This document shows, piece by piece, positions 36,038 to 44,391 of a stretch of 64,000 nt of DNA. Within the stretch, counting starts at the first letter, position 1; the number at the start of each line of letters is the position of its first letter. The notes below the pieces were generated by a model that saw nothing but the letters and a program-made list of their open reading frames with translations, was not told the DNA's origin and made no database searches. A program made the position numbers and the translations under genes. The DNA comes from DATHAP01 sp963762865 (GTDB lineage Bacteria > Actinomycetota > Actinomycetes > JACCUZ01): assembly GCA_963762865.1 (NCBI GenBank), contig CAVXNC010000009.1, forward strand, positions 72,449-136,448. Direction: 5' to 3'.

Positions 36038-36833
36038 TCACCCCAGGTACGCCGTGATGCCCTCGGCCAGGCCGCGGGCGTAGCGGTCCCGGCAGGCCGA
36101 CGACGTCATGCACCGGGCGTCACCGGCGTTGCGCATGTTGCCCAGCTCGACCATGACGGTCGGGACGTCTGCCATGTTCAGCGTCCCGAGGTCGCGGCGG
36201 GTGTCGAGCCCGTCGGCGCCGTACGCCGTCGACACGCCGAAGCCGGCGCCCACGAGCCCCCGGCGCACCGCGAGGGCGAGCCGCTTGGAGGGGCCGGCGA
36301 TGTCGTCGGTGTAGCCGTCGCGGACACCCGGCCGGATGACGAAGAAGCCGTGTGTCGACGACGCGGCCCCGTCGCCGTGCACCGACACCTCCAGGTCCGC
36401 GCCGACGCGCTCGCCGAAGCGGCCACGGGCGTCGACGCACGGCCCCCAGTCGTCGTAGCTGTTGGTCGTCCGGGTCAGACGGACCGTCGCCCCGAGGTCC
36501 TCGAGTCGCGACGCCAGCCGCCGGGTGACCCGCCAGGTGAAGGTCGCCTCCGGGAAGCCGCCGTTGGTCGCCGTCCCGGTGGTGTTGCACGGCTTCCAGA
36601 TCCCGACCCACACCAGCTTGTTGATCCGCGACGGGTAGCGGCTGTTGCCGAGCTGGTGTCCGGGGTCGAGGGCCACGACCTTCCCGGCGAGCGGCAGCGC
36701 GGCCGACGGGAGCACAGCGCTCTGCGCCCGTCGTCGGCGCCGTCCGCGCGGTGGCCGCGCCGGGTGCCAGCGACGCCAGTACAAGGGGTGCCGTGACAAC
36801 GGCCAGCACGGCGAGAGAGAGGCGGCGGCGCAC
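36038..36833 (-). CDS. Secreted N-acetylmuramoyl-L-alanine amidase, one frameshift
   Basis: A Zn amidase (Amidase_3) of 264 residues after correction. GTG 36833 gives a signal peptide (MRRRLSLAVLAVVTAPLVLA, then an AxA-type site ATA|RTA). The enzyme domain has VVALDPGHQLGN (first Zn His), SVHGDGAASSTHGFFV (second His) and MVELGNMRNAGDA (catalytic Glu). An extra base near 36720 separates the signal-peptide frame from SAVLPSAALPLAGKVV. It cleaves the amide between muramic acid and L-Ala in peptidoglycan outside the cell. Confidence 0.85.
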
Positions 36834-36952
36834 CGGACCACTGTGGCAGCGTGTCGGGCTGTGTACACGGTGATCGCGCGGTGGCGGGCCCTCGAGCAGC
36901 AGATCGCGCCGCTACTCATCGAGCGCGAGTGGAACGGCTACGGTCCACCCCT

Positions 36953-37639
36953 GTGACGGGCGGCGGCGGCAAGGCACAGGGACGGGTGACCCGCGTCGCG
37001 GTCGAGGTCGGCCGGTCGGCCAAGCTCTTCGCGACGGCGCTGGACTACCCGGGCTGGTCGCGCGGGGTGGCCCGCAGGGCCGGGCTGGAGGCGGCACTTG
37101 AGGCGCTCGACGCCTACCGCGAGCGGTACGCCACGGTCGCCGCGGCCGGGCAGGTGCCGTTCCGCCCTCCGCGCACCTTCGACGTGGTCGAGACCCGGGA
37201 CGGCGACGCCTCCACCGACTTCGGCGTGGCCAGCATCGGCTTCGCAGCCGACGAGGAGCCGTGGACCGCCGCCGAGGCGCGACGACAGGTCGCCCTGCTG
37301 CGCGGGGCGTGGCAGGAGCTGGACCGGCTGGCTCGGGAGTCGTCGGCGACCCTTCTCCGCGGGCCGCGCGGCGGCGGGCGGGACCGGGACGACATCGTCC
37401 GCCACGTCGTCGAGGCCGAGCGCGGCTACGCCCGCCGGCTCGACGTCCGGCACCCGCCCTTCGACCCGTTCGACCTCGAGGCCCGCGAAGCCTTGCGCGG
37501 CGAAGTTGTCGAGGTGCTGCTCGCGGCACGTGACATGACGCCCGCGACCGAGCGTGGCTGGACGCCTCGCTACGCGTTGCGCCGCTTCACCTGGCACGTC
37601 GTCGACCACGTGTGGGAGATCGAGGACAAGCAGACCTGA
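36953..37639 (+). CDS. DinB-like conserved actinobacterial protein
   Basis: 228 residues from GTG 36953. VAVEVGRSAKLFATALDYPG and LEAALEALDAYRERYATVAA form the N-terminus; the C-terminal half (DIVRHVVEAERGYARRLDVR, RFTWHVVDHVWEIEDK) has spaced His residues compatible with a DinB/maleylpyruvate-isomerase-like four-helix metal site. Function unknown. An in-frame GTG at 36986 is a second start candidate. Confidence 0.7.
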   Translation: MTGGGGKAQGRVTRVAVEVGRSAKLFATALDYPGWSRGVARRAGLEAALEALDAYRERYATVAAAGQVPFRPPRTFDVVETRDGDASTDFGVASIGFAADEEPWTAAEARRQVALLRGAWQELDRLARESSATLLRGPRGGGRDRDDIVRHVVEAERGYARRLDVRHPPFDPFDLEAREALRGEVVEVLLAARDMTPATERGWTPRYALRRFTWHVVDHVWEIEDKQT

Positions 37640-37724
37640 CGCCGGGCACGACACCCGCGGCGGCTGTCGCGGCGGCGGCAATTCCGCCTGCGCCGGCCCG
37701 GCCGGGCTGACACCCTTGGGCCTC

Positions 37725-39098
37725 GTGTCCGACGGTCCGTCCCTGCGCGAGCGCATCGCCCGCCTTCGGGTCGACATCACGCCGCTGCGCACGTCGCGCG
37801 ACTTCCGGCGGCTCTTCGCGGCCGGCACGGTGTTCTACATCGGGGCGATGGTCAGCTACGTCGCGCTGCCCTACCAGATCTACCAGCTGACGAGGTCGAA
37901 CTTCGCTGTCGGGGCGATGGCCCTCGTCGAGCTGGTGCCGCTCATCGTCTTCGGTCTCTACGGCGGAGCGCTCGCCGACCACGTCGACCGTCGCAAGATG
38001 CTGGTGCTCTGCGGCATCGCCCAGGTCGTGCTGACCGGCGCCCTGCTGGGCAACGCGCTGCTCGACGACCCCAGCGTGTGGACCATCTACGTCGTCGGCT
38101 TCCTGCTCACCATCGCCCAGTCGCTGCAGCGGCCCAGCCGCGAGGCGCTGCTCCCTCGCGTCGTGCGGCACGACGAGATGGCCGCGGCGACCGCCGTGGC
38201 CTCCCTCGGCATGCAGGTCGGCACGCTGCTCGGTCCGGCCCTCGGCGGTGTCCTCGTCGCGACGGTCGGCGTGCCGTGGGCCTACACCGTCGACATGGCC
38301 GGGCTCGTGGTCGCGACGCTGCTCTTCGCGTCGATGCGCCGCTACCCGCCGACCGAGCACTCGACGCCGCCGAGTGTCGGCGCCATCGTCGGCGGCATCC
38401 GCTACGCGGTCGGCCGGCGAGACCTGCTCGGCACCTACGTCATCGACATGGTCGCGATGTTCATGGCGATGCCGATCGTGCTGTTCCCGGCTTTCGCCGA
38501 GGAGGTGCTCGAGAGGCCGGGCTTCCTCGGCCTGCTCTACACCGCGGAGAGCGTCGGCAGCCTGCTCGCCACCCTCAGCAGCGGGTGGACGACCCGCTTC
38601 CACCACCACGGCCGGGCCGTCGTGGTGGCGTCGATGTGCTGGGGCGCCTCGATGGCCCTGGTCGGCCTGTCACCCAACGTGTGGTTCGCGCTGGTCTTCC
38701 TGGCGCTCGCCGGCGCCTCGGACATGATCAGCGGCATCTTCCGCAGCACCATCTGGAACCAGACGATCCCCGACCACCTGCGCGGCCGGCTGGCCGGCAT
38801 CGAGATGCTCTCCTACTCGCTCGGCCCGATGGGCGGCTCCGCGCGGGCCGGTCTGGTGGCCGACCTGACGACCGTACGCACCTCGATCGTCAGCGGCGGC
38901 GTGCTCTGCGTCGCGGGCGTCGCAGCCACCGCCGCGGTGCTGCGCGACTTCTGGCACTACGACTCCCGCACCGACGAGCACGCCACCCGCGAGCGGGCGA
39001 TCCGGGAGAAGCGGGCCGCCGAGGACGCCGCGCGGCACGTCGCGGAAGAGCTCGCCGAACCGGTGGACACCACCGACGCGGCGCACTTCCCGCGCTGA
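37725..39098 (+). CDS. MFS transporter, EntS-like
   Basis: A 457-residue, 12-helix major facilitator of the MFS_3/EntS group. RDFRRLFAAGTVFYIGAMVS starts helix 1, GALADHVDRRKMLVLCG is the loop 2-3 motif, and FRSTIWNQTIPDHLRGRLAG the loop 8-9 motif. A charged C-terminal tail of ~60 residues is Glu/Arg rich. GTG 37725 (VSDGPSLRER) begins the conserved N-terminus; an upstream open extension overlaps the previous gene. EntS-like carriers often export siderophores or antibiotics, but no such cluster is near. Confidence 0.86.
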   Translation: MSDGPSLRERIARLRVDITPLRTSRDFRRLFAAGTVFYIGAMVSYVALPYQIYQLTRSNFAVGAMALVELVPLIVFGLYGGALADHVDRRKMLVLCGIAQVVLTGALLGNALLDDPSVWTIYVVGFLLTIAQSLQRPSREALLPRVVRHDEMAAATAVASLGMQVGTLLGPALGGVLVATVGVPWAYTVDMAGLVVATLLFASMRRYPPTEHSTPPSVGAIVGGIRYAVGRRDLLGTYVIDMVAMFMAMPIVLFPAFAEEVLERPGFLGLLYTAESVGSLLATLSSGWTTRFHHHGRAVVVASMCWGASMALVGLSPNVWFALVFLALAGASDMISGIFRSTIWNQTIPDHLRGRLAGIEMLSYSLGPMGGSARAGLVADLTTVRTSIVSGGVLCVAGVAATAAVLRDFWHYDSRTDEHATRERAIREKRAAEDAARHVAEELAEPVDTTDAAHFPR

Positions 39099-39114
39099 GG
39101 TCGACGCGATCCGG

Positions 39115-40161
39115 TCAGGAGTCGCTGGAGCGTGCCCACAGGTTGATGCCGGAGTCGACGGCGTGCGCCTCGACCGTGGCCAGCTCCTCGTCGGCGAAGT
39201 CGAGGTTCTCCAGGGCCGCGAGGCTGTCGTCGAGCTGCCCGACGCTGCTGGCGCCGATCAGCGCAGACGTCACGCGCGGGTCGCGGAGCACCCACGCCAG
39301 CGCCAGCTGCGCGAGGCTCTGGCCGCGGCCGCGGGCCACGTCGTTGAGGGCACGTACGTGGCTGAGGCTCTCGTCGGTCAGCAGACCCGGGTCGAGCGAC
39401 TTGCCCTGCGCCGCCCGCGAGCCCTCCGGGACGCCGTCGAGGTAGCGGTCGGTGAGCATCCCCTGGGCGAGCGGCGAGAACGCGATGCAGCCGACGCCCT
39501 CGTCCTCGACGACCTCGAGCAGCGACGGGTCCCCGCCCTCGACCCACCGGTTGAGCATCGAGTACGACGGCTGGTGGATCAGCAGCGGAGTCCCCAGGTC
39601 GCGCAGGATCGCGGCGGCCTCGCGGGTGCGCTCGGCGGAGTAGGACGAGATGCCGGCGTAGAGCGCCTTGCCCTGTCGGACCGCGGTGTCGAGGGCGCCC
39701 ATGGTCTCCTCGAGCGGGGTGTCCGGGTCGATGCGGTGGCTGTAGAAGATGTCGACGTAGTCCAGGCCCATCCGGTGCAGGGACTGGTCGAGGCTGGCGA
39801 GCACGTACTTGCGCGAGCCCCACTCGCCGTAGGGGCCGGGCCACATGTCGTAGCCCGCCTTGGTCGAGATGACCAGCTCGTCCCGGTAGGGGCGGAAGTC
39901 GTCGCGCAGGTGGCGGCCGAAGTTGGTCTCCGCGGCGCCGTAGGGCGGGCCGTAGTTGTTGGCCAGGTCGAAGTGGGTCACGCCGCGGTCGAAGGCCCGG
40001 CGAAGGATCGCGCGCTGGGTCTCGAAGGGCTTGTCGTCGCCGAAGTTGTGCCAGAGGCCGAGTGAGATCGCGGGCAGCTGGAGCCCGCTGCGACCGCAGC
40101 GGCGGTAGGTCATCGCGTCGTAGCGGTCCGCGGAGGGGGCGTAGGGCGGTGGCGTCGTCAC
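39115..40161 (-). CDS. Aldo/keto reductase, YghZ-like (L-glyceraldehyde 3-phosphate reductase type)
   Basis: 348 residues. The catalytic tetrad is visible: Asp and Tyr in THFDLANNYGPPYG, Lys in LVISTKAGYDMWPG and His in VDIFYSHRIDP; NADPH binding in the C-terminal ALIGASSVGQLDDSL. YRRCGRSGLQLPAISLGLWH and YGEWGSRKYVLASLDQSL are typical of YghZ/MgrA. GTG 40161 gives a length matching YghZ (346); ATG 40113 is possible. Substrate is likely a small aldehyde such as methylglyoxal (family knowledge). Confidence 0.86.
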   Translation of the reverse strand: MTTPPPYAPSADRYDAMTYRRCGRSGLQLPAISLGLWHNFGDDKPFETQRAILRRAFDRGVTHFDLANNYGPPYGAAETNFGRHLRDDFRPYRDELVISTKAGYDMWPGPYGEWGSRKYVLASLDQSLHRMGLDYVDIFYSHRIDPDTPLEETMGALDTAVRQGKALYAGISSYSAERTREAAAILRDLGTPLLIHQPSYSMLNRWVEGGDPSLLEVVEDEGVGCIAFSPLAQGMLTDRYLDGVPEGSRAAQGKSLDPGLLTDESLSHVRALNDVARGRGQSLAQLALAWVLRDPRVTSALIGASSVGQLDDSLAALENLDFADEELATVEAHAVDSGINLWARSSDS

Positions 40162-40251
40162 GACGCCAGTCTTCCATCGGGCCAAGCCCGGTCGCTCCCC
40201 GGCCGATGAGGCCCCGGCGAGGCGCCACGGACGACGATCTGCACAGGTCGC

Positions 40252-40303
40252 CCGACACGGGGGCTCCGGGGCAGCCATAATGGACGGCCGCTCTGAGAGG
40301 AAG
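40252..40303 (+). promoter_or_regulatory. helD promoter and ribosome-binding site
   Basis: CCGACA (40252-40257), an 18-nt spacer and CATAAT (40276-40281) form a plausible promoter. A GC-rich GGGGCTCCGGGGCAGCC abuts the -10 box, weakly reminiscent of the rifamycin-associated element found before helR genes. AGAGGAAG at 40296-40303 precedes the TTG start. Confidence 0.45.
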
Positions 40304-40307
40304 TCTG

Positions 40308-42578
40308 TTGGCCCACCCTGCTGAGGCATTCGACGCCGAGCATCCCCAGATCACCGGGGAGCTCTCGTCCGAGCAGTCCTACGTGGACACGCTCTACGCA
40401 CGGCTGGACCTGCTGCGGGCCCGCACGGCCCGGGAGCTGGCCGACATCCGGCGCGCCGGGCCCAGCGGCACGCCGCAGAACCGCTCCGAGCGCGACGCGT
40501 TCGCCCAGCTGCACGAGGACCGGCTCGCCCAGCTGGAGGCGGTGGAGGACCGGCTGGCCTTCGGGCGGCTCGACCTGCAGGGCGGGGCCCGCCGCTACAT
40601 CGGCCGCCTCGGGCTCTCCGACGAGGAGCAGACCCAGCTCCTCGTCGACTGGCGGGCACCGGCCGCGCGGACCTTCTACCAGGCGACGGCGGCCGCCCCG
40701 CAGGACGTCGTACGTCGCCGGCACCTCTCGACGCGCGGTCGCAGCGTGGTCGGCCTCGAGGACGAGGTGCTCGACCTGGCCGCCATGGACGACGGCGACC
40801 GGGCGACCCTGGCCGGCGAGGGTGCCCTGATGGCCGCCGTCGGCGCCCACCGCACCGGGCGGATGGGCGACATCGTCGCGACCATCCAGGCCGAGCAGGA
40901 CCGGGTGATCCGCAGCGACCTGACGGGTGCCCTGGTCGTCCAGGGCGGTCCCGGCACCGGCAAGACCGCCGTGGCGCTGCACCGGGCGGCGTACCTCCTC
41001 TACACCTACCGCGACCGCCTGGCCCGCAGCGGCGTGCTGCTGGTCGGGCCCAACCCGCTCTTCCTGCGCTACATCGAGCAGGTGCTCCCGTCGCTCGGCG
41101 AGACCGGCGTCGTGCTGTCGACGGCCGGCGACCTCTACCCGGGCGTGAGCGGCGTCGACGAGCCCGACCCCGAGGTCGCCCGGGTCAAGGGCGACCCGCG
41201 GATGGCGCGGGTGCTGTCCCGCGCGGTGCGTGACCGGCAACGGCTGCCCGACGGACCGCGCAAGCTGCTGGTCGACGGGACGGCCGTCGAGCTGACGGTC
41301 GACGCGGTGGCCGCGGCCAGGGCCCGGGCGCGACGTACCCGCAAGCCGCACAACATCGCACGCGAGGGCTTCCTCCGCGACCTGATGGACCAGCTGGCGC
41401 TCGAGCTGGCGACGGCGCTCGGGACCGACGTCGACGCCGACAGCCGCACGGACCTGCTCGCCGACCTGCGCGACAGCCCCGACGTGCGCCGCGAGCTCAA
41501 CCTCGCCTGGATGCCGCTGTCGCCGACCCGGGTGCTGGCCGACCTCTACGCCGACCCCGCCAGGCTGGCCGCGGCGTCGCCCGAGCTGAGCGGACCGGAG
41601 CGGCAGCTGCTGGCGCGCGCTCGGGACGCCGCGTGGACGGTCGCGGACGTGCCGCTGCTCGACGAGCTCGCCGAGCTGCTCGGCGACGTCACGACCGGCG
41701 ACCGCGCGGCCGAGGCCGCCGCCCGCGCCCAGCGCGCCGAGGACCTGGCGGCCGCGCAGGCCGTGGTGAGCAACCTGGACACCGCGATCCGGCCGTCCGC
41801 CGAGCAGATCGTCGAGCGGTTCGCCGACACCGGTCCGCGGCTGACCGTGGCCGAGCGCGCCGAGTCCGACCGGACCTGGGCCTTCGGGCACCTGGTCGTC
41901 GACGAGGCGCAGGAGCTCTCGCCGATGATGTGGCGCCTGCTCATGCGTCGCTGCCCGTCACGGTCGCTGACGCTGGTGGGCGACGTCGCCCAGGTGGGCT
42001 CGGCGGCCGGCACCTCGTCCTGGGGGGCAGTCCTCGACCCCTACGTGGCGGGTCGGTGGCACCAGGAGGAGCTGACGGTCAACTACCGCACACCCGCGCA
42101 GGTGATGCGGATCGCGTCGGCGATGCTGGCGGCTGCCGGCATCGCGGCATCGACGCCGGAGTCGGTGCGCGACGGCGACCGCTCGCCGGCCGCGCGGCGG
42201 GTGCGGCCGGGGGGCCTGGCCGGCGCACTGCGCGACGCGGTGAGCGCGGAGCTGGACGGCCTCGGCGGTGGCCGGCTGGCCGTCGTCACGCCGACCGGCC
42301 GCGACGAGGCGTTGCGGACGGCCCTGACGGCCGGGCTCCCGGCGGGGACGGTCGGATCCGGTCGTACGACGCTGGACAGCCCGGTCTCGGTGTTCCCGGT
42401 GGGTGGGGTGAAGGGTCTGGAGTTCGACGTCGTGGTCGTCGTGGAACCGGCCGAGATCATGGCCGCCTCGGCCCGCGGCGCCAACGACCTCTACGTCGCC
42501 CTGACCCGGCCGACCCAGCACCTGCTGGTCCTGCACACCGGCGACCTGCCCGCCGGCATGGACGAGCTCGTCTCCTGA
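40308..42578 (+). CDS. helD: HelD/HelR-type RNA polymerase-recycling ATPase (UvrD-like)
   Basis: 756 residues starting at TTG 40308, supported by the adjacent AGAGGAAG site; there is no earlier ATG. N-terminal coiled coil (SEQSYVDTLYARLDLLRART) that would enter the RNAP secondary channel, VDWRAPAARTFYQATAA (conserved in HelD), Walker A VVQGGPGTGKTAVALHRAAY at residue ~205, LVVDEAQELSPMMWRLL (Walker B) and TVNYRTPAQVMRIASAML. C-terminal helicase motifs end at YVALTRPTQHLLVLHT. Size and motifs fit actinobacterial class II HelD, which removes stalled or rifampicin-bound polymerase. Confidence 0.88.
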   Translation: MAHPAEAFDAEHPQITGELSSEQSYVDTLYARLDLLRARTARELADIRRAGPSGTPQNRSERDAFAQLHEDRLAQLEAVEDRLAFGRLDLQGGARRYIGRLGLSDEEQTQLLVDWRAPAARTFYQATAAAPQDVVRRRHLSTRGRSVVGLEDEVLDLAAMDDGDRATLAGEGALMAAVGAHRTGRMGDIVATIQAEQDRVIRSDLTGALVVQGGPGTGKTAVALHRAAYLLYTYRDRLARSGVLLVGPNPLFLRYIEQVLPSLGETGVVLSTAGDLYPGVSGVDEPDPEVARVKGDPRMARVLSRAVRDRQRLPDGPRKLLVDGTAVELTVDAVAAARARARRTRKPHNIAREGFLRDLMDQLALELATALGTDVDADSRTDLLADLRDSPDVRRELNLAWMPLSPTRVLADLYADPARLAAASPELSGPERQLLARARDAAWTVADVPLLDELAELLGDVTTGDRAAEAAARAQRAEDLAAAQAVVSNLDTAIRPSAEQIVERFADTGPRLTVAERAESDRTWAFGHLVVDEAQELSPMMWRLLMRRCPSRSLTLVGDVAQVGSAAGTSSWGAVLDPYVAGRWHQEELTVNYRTPAQVMRIASAMLAAAGIAASTPESVRDGDRSPAARRVRPGGLAGALRDAVSAELDGLGGGRLAVVTPTGRDEALRTALTAGLPAGTVGSGRTTLDSPVSVFPVGGVKGLEFDVVVVVEPAEIMAASARGANDLYVALTRPTQHLLVLHTGDLPAGMDELVS

Positions 42579-42595
42579 CCGGTAGGCGGCAGGGG

Positions 42596-43747
42596 TCAGG
42601 TGCGCAGGCGACGGGTCAGGCCGGAGGGGGCCGGCCAGGAGCTGCGCAGCTCTGCGCGGGCGTCGCTGTCGACGTCGCGCAGCAGGCGGTCGATGTGCGA
42701 GGTCAGGGCGCCGTGCATGGACCACTGGTCCTCCCGCATCCGGTCCTCCTGGCGCAGCAGGTCGGCGAGCCGGTGCCGGTCCTCCCACGCGGCCGCGAGC
42801 GCGTCGCGCAGCCGCTGGTCCTGCGGCCCGCCGCCGAGCACCTCCGAGCCCACCAGCCCGCCGTAGGCCTCGACCGCGTCGGCCACGTCGGCCAGCAGGT
42901 CGGACAGCGTCTCGCGGACGTCCGCCGCGTAGACCGGTTCGGGCCCGTCAGCGCTGGCCAGGTCCACCAGCGACCGGCACACGCCGCGCAGCGACACCGC
43001 GGCCCGCTCCAGCGCCTCGAGGCCGGTGCGCAGGCTCACCTGGGCGTGCGGCCGCCGCAGCGCGCGCGGGTTGAGCCGCAGGCTGCTGCCCGAGCGCTCC
43101 AGCGCCCGGTCGGCGCGCAGGATCTCCCGGCCCAGCCCCCGCGCCTCGTCCAGCCAGCGCAGGGCCTCGTCCCGGCCGTACTCCTGACGCACCTCCGTCG
43201 ACACCCGCCGGAGCACCTCCGCCGCGGTCCGCGCCAGGTTGTTGACCGCGTCGGACGCCGGCCGGACGTAGAGGGGCGGCGCCACGGCCGCTCCGACGAC
43301 GACGCCCACCACGGCCCCGATGACGGTCTCGAGGACCCGGCTGGTGGCCACGCTGTCAGTGCCGCCGACGGCGAGCACGAGCATCGCGCTGATCGGCACC
43401 TCCGAGACCTCCGCGCCGAGCCGCAGCAGCCGGCCGAGGATCAGTGACCCGGCGACCGCGATGCCCAGGCTCCACCAGGTCAGCGGGACCAGGGCCGAGA
43501 TGCCGACGGCCACCAGGACCCCGACGAGGACACCGACGACCCGGCGCATCCCGGTGCGGAGCGTGTCGTAGAGCGTCAGCTGCACCACGAGGAGCGCCGT
43601 CAGGGGCGCCAGCACCGGGCGTGGGTTCTCCGACAGGGGCAGCGCGACGACGTACGCCACGACGGCCGCGGACGTGGCCTTCGCCGTGCGCACCCCGCGC
43701 AGGCGCACCCGCCCGTCCCCGCGCAGGAGGAACGGGGGAACCTTCAC
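42596..43747 (-). CDS. FUSC/ArAE-family membrane protein
   Basis: 383 residues. Six closely packed N-terminal transmembrane segments (residues ~25-155; LAPLTALLVVQLTLYDTLRT is a family-typical loop) and a cytoplasmic alpha-helical C-terminal domain of ~220 residues rich in Arg, Leu and Asp. This is the half-size fusaric-acid-resistance/aromatic acid exporter type. GTG 43747. It follows the small membrane protein gene at 43770 by 22 nt, probably as one operon. Confidence 0.8.
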   Translation of the reverse strand: MKVPPFLLRGDGRVRLRGVRTAKATSAAVVAYVVALPLSENPRPVLAPLTALLVVQLTLYDTLRTGMRRVVGVLVGVLVAVGISALVPLTWWSLGIAVAGSLILGRLLRLGAEVSEVPISAMLVLAVGGTDSVATSRVLETVIGAVVGVVVGAAVAPPLYVRPASDAVNNLARTAAEVLRRVSTEVRQEYGRDEALRWLDEARGLGREILRADRALERSGSSLRLNPRALRRPHAQVSLRTGLEALERAAVSLRGVCRSLVDLASADGPEPVYAADVRETLSDLLADVADAVEAYGGLVGSEVLGGGPQDQRLRDALAAAWEDRHRLADLLRQEDRMREDQWSMHGALTSHIDRLLRDVDSDARAELRSSWPAPSGLTRRLRT

Positions 43748-43769
43748 GCAGGCTCCTGTCGCCCGTCCG

Positions 43770-44168
43770 TCACCACGTCAAACCGTGTCGGGCGAGGGCC
43801 GCCTCGACGGTGAGCCGCTCGATCGGGTCCAGCGGTGGCCACGGCGCGGTCTCGCCCTCGCTCACCTCGAGCGTGCGGCAGGCGGAGACCAGGACCCAGT
43901 CGTAGGCGAGCGCCGCGGCCGTGACCCGCTCCATCTTGGCGGGCTGCTCGGTGTCGTAGACGGTCTCGAGGTACGCGGCCAGCCGGCGCAGGTCGGCGGC
44001 GAGCTGCTCGACGGGCACCGTGACGGCCTGCGGGGGCTGCGGCCGCACCCGGCGCCAGCCCCTCGCGAGGGCCGCGACCGGGCGGTCCAGGTGGCCGAGC
44101 AGCCAGGCAGCGCCCAGCACGGCGGCCAGCAGACCGGCGCCGAGCACCAGCTCCACCTGCGAGGCCAC
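43770..44168 (-). CDS. Small membrane-anchored protein
   Basis: 132 residues with one N-terminal transmembrane helix (LVLGAGLLAAVLGAAWLLGH) followed by a soluble helical domain (LAADLRRLAAYLETVYDTEQ, MERVTAAALAYDWVLVSACR). No family recognised. GTG start at 44168. Likely cotranscribed with the FUSC gene. The 223-nt gap to the divergent cyclase shows no other gene. Confidence 0.6.
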   Translation of the reverse strand: MASQVELVLGAGLLAAVLGAAWLLGHLDRPVAALARGWRRVRPQPPQAVTVPVEQLAADLRRLAAYLETVYDTEQPAKMERVTAAALAYDWVLVSACRTLEVSEGETAPWPPLDPIERLTVEAALARHGLTW

Positions 44169-44391
44169 GCCGCCTCACCTCCTCTCCCCAGGATGCCTCC
44201 GCGAGCCCGCTCGCGACAGGACCCGACTAGTCCGAAATGCGCACCACGGGGAGTCGATCCGTAGACAAAGGGGACGGAAACGACAAGCCCCCGGCAGAAG
44301 GGGGGACATGCGCGGTGCCGCGACCTAGACTCCTGCTGCATCGGCCCCCGGTCTCCCAGACGGCCCGGAGCCGGCCGGAGGGTGGGGCGGA

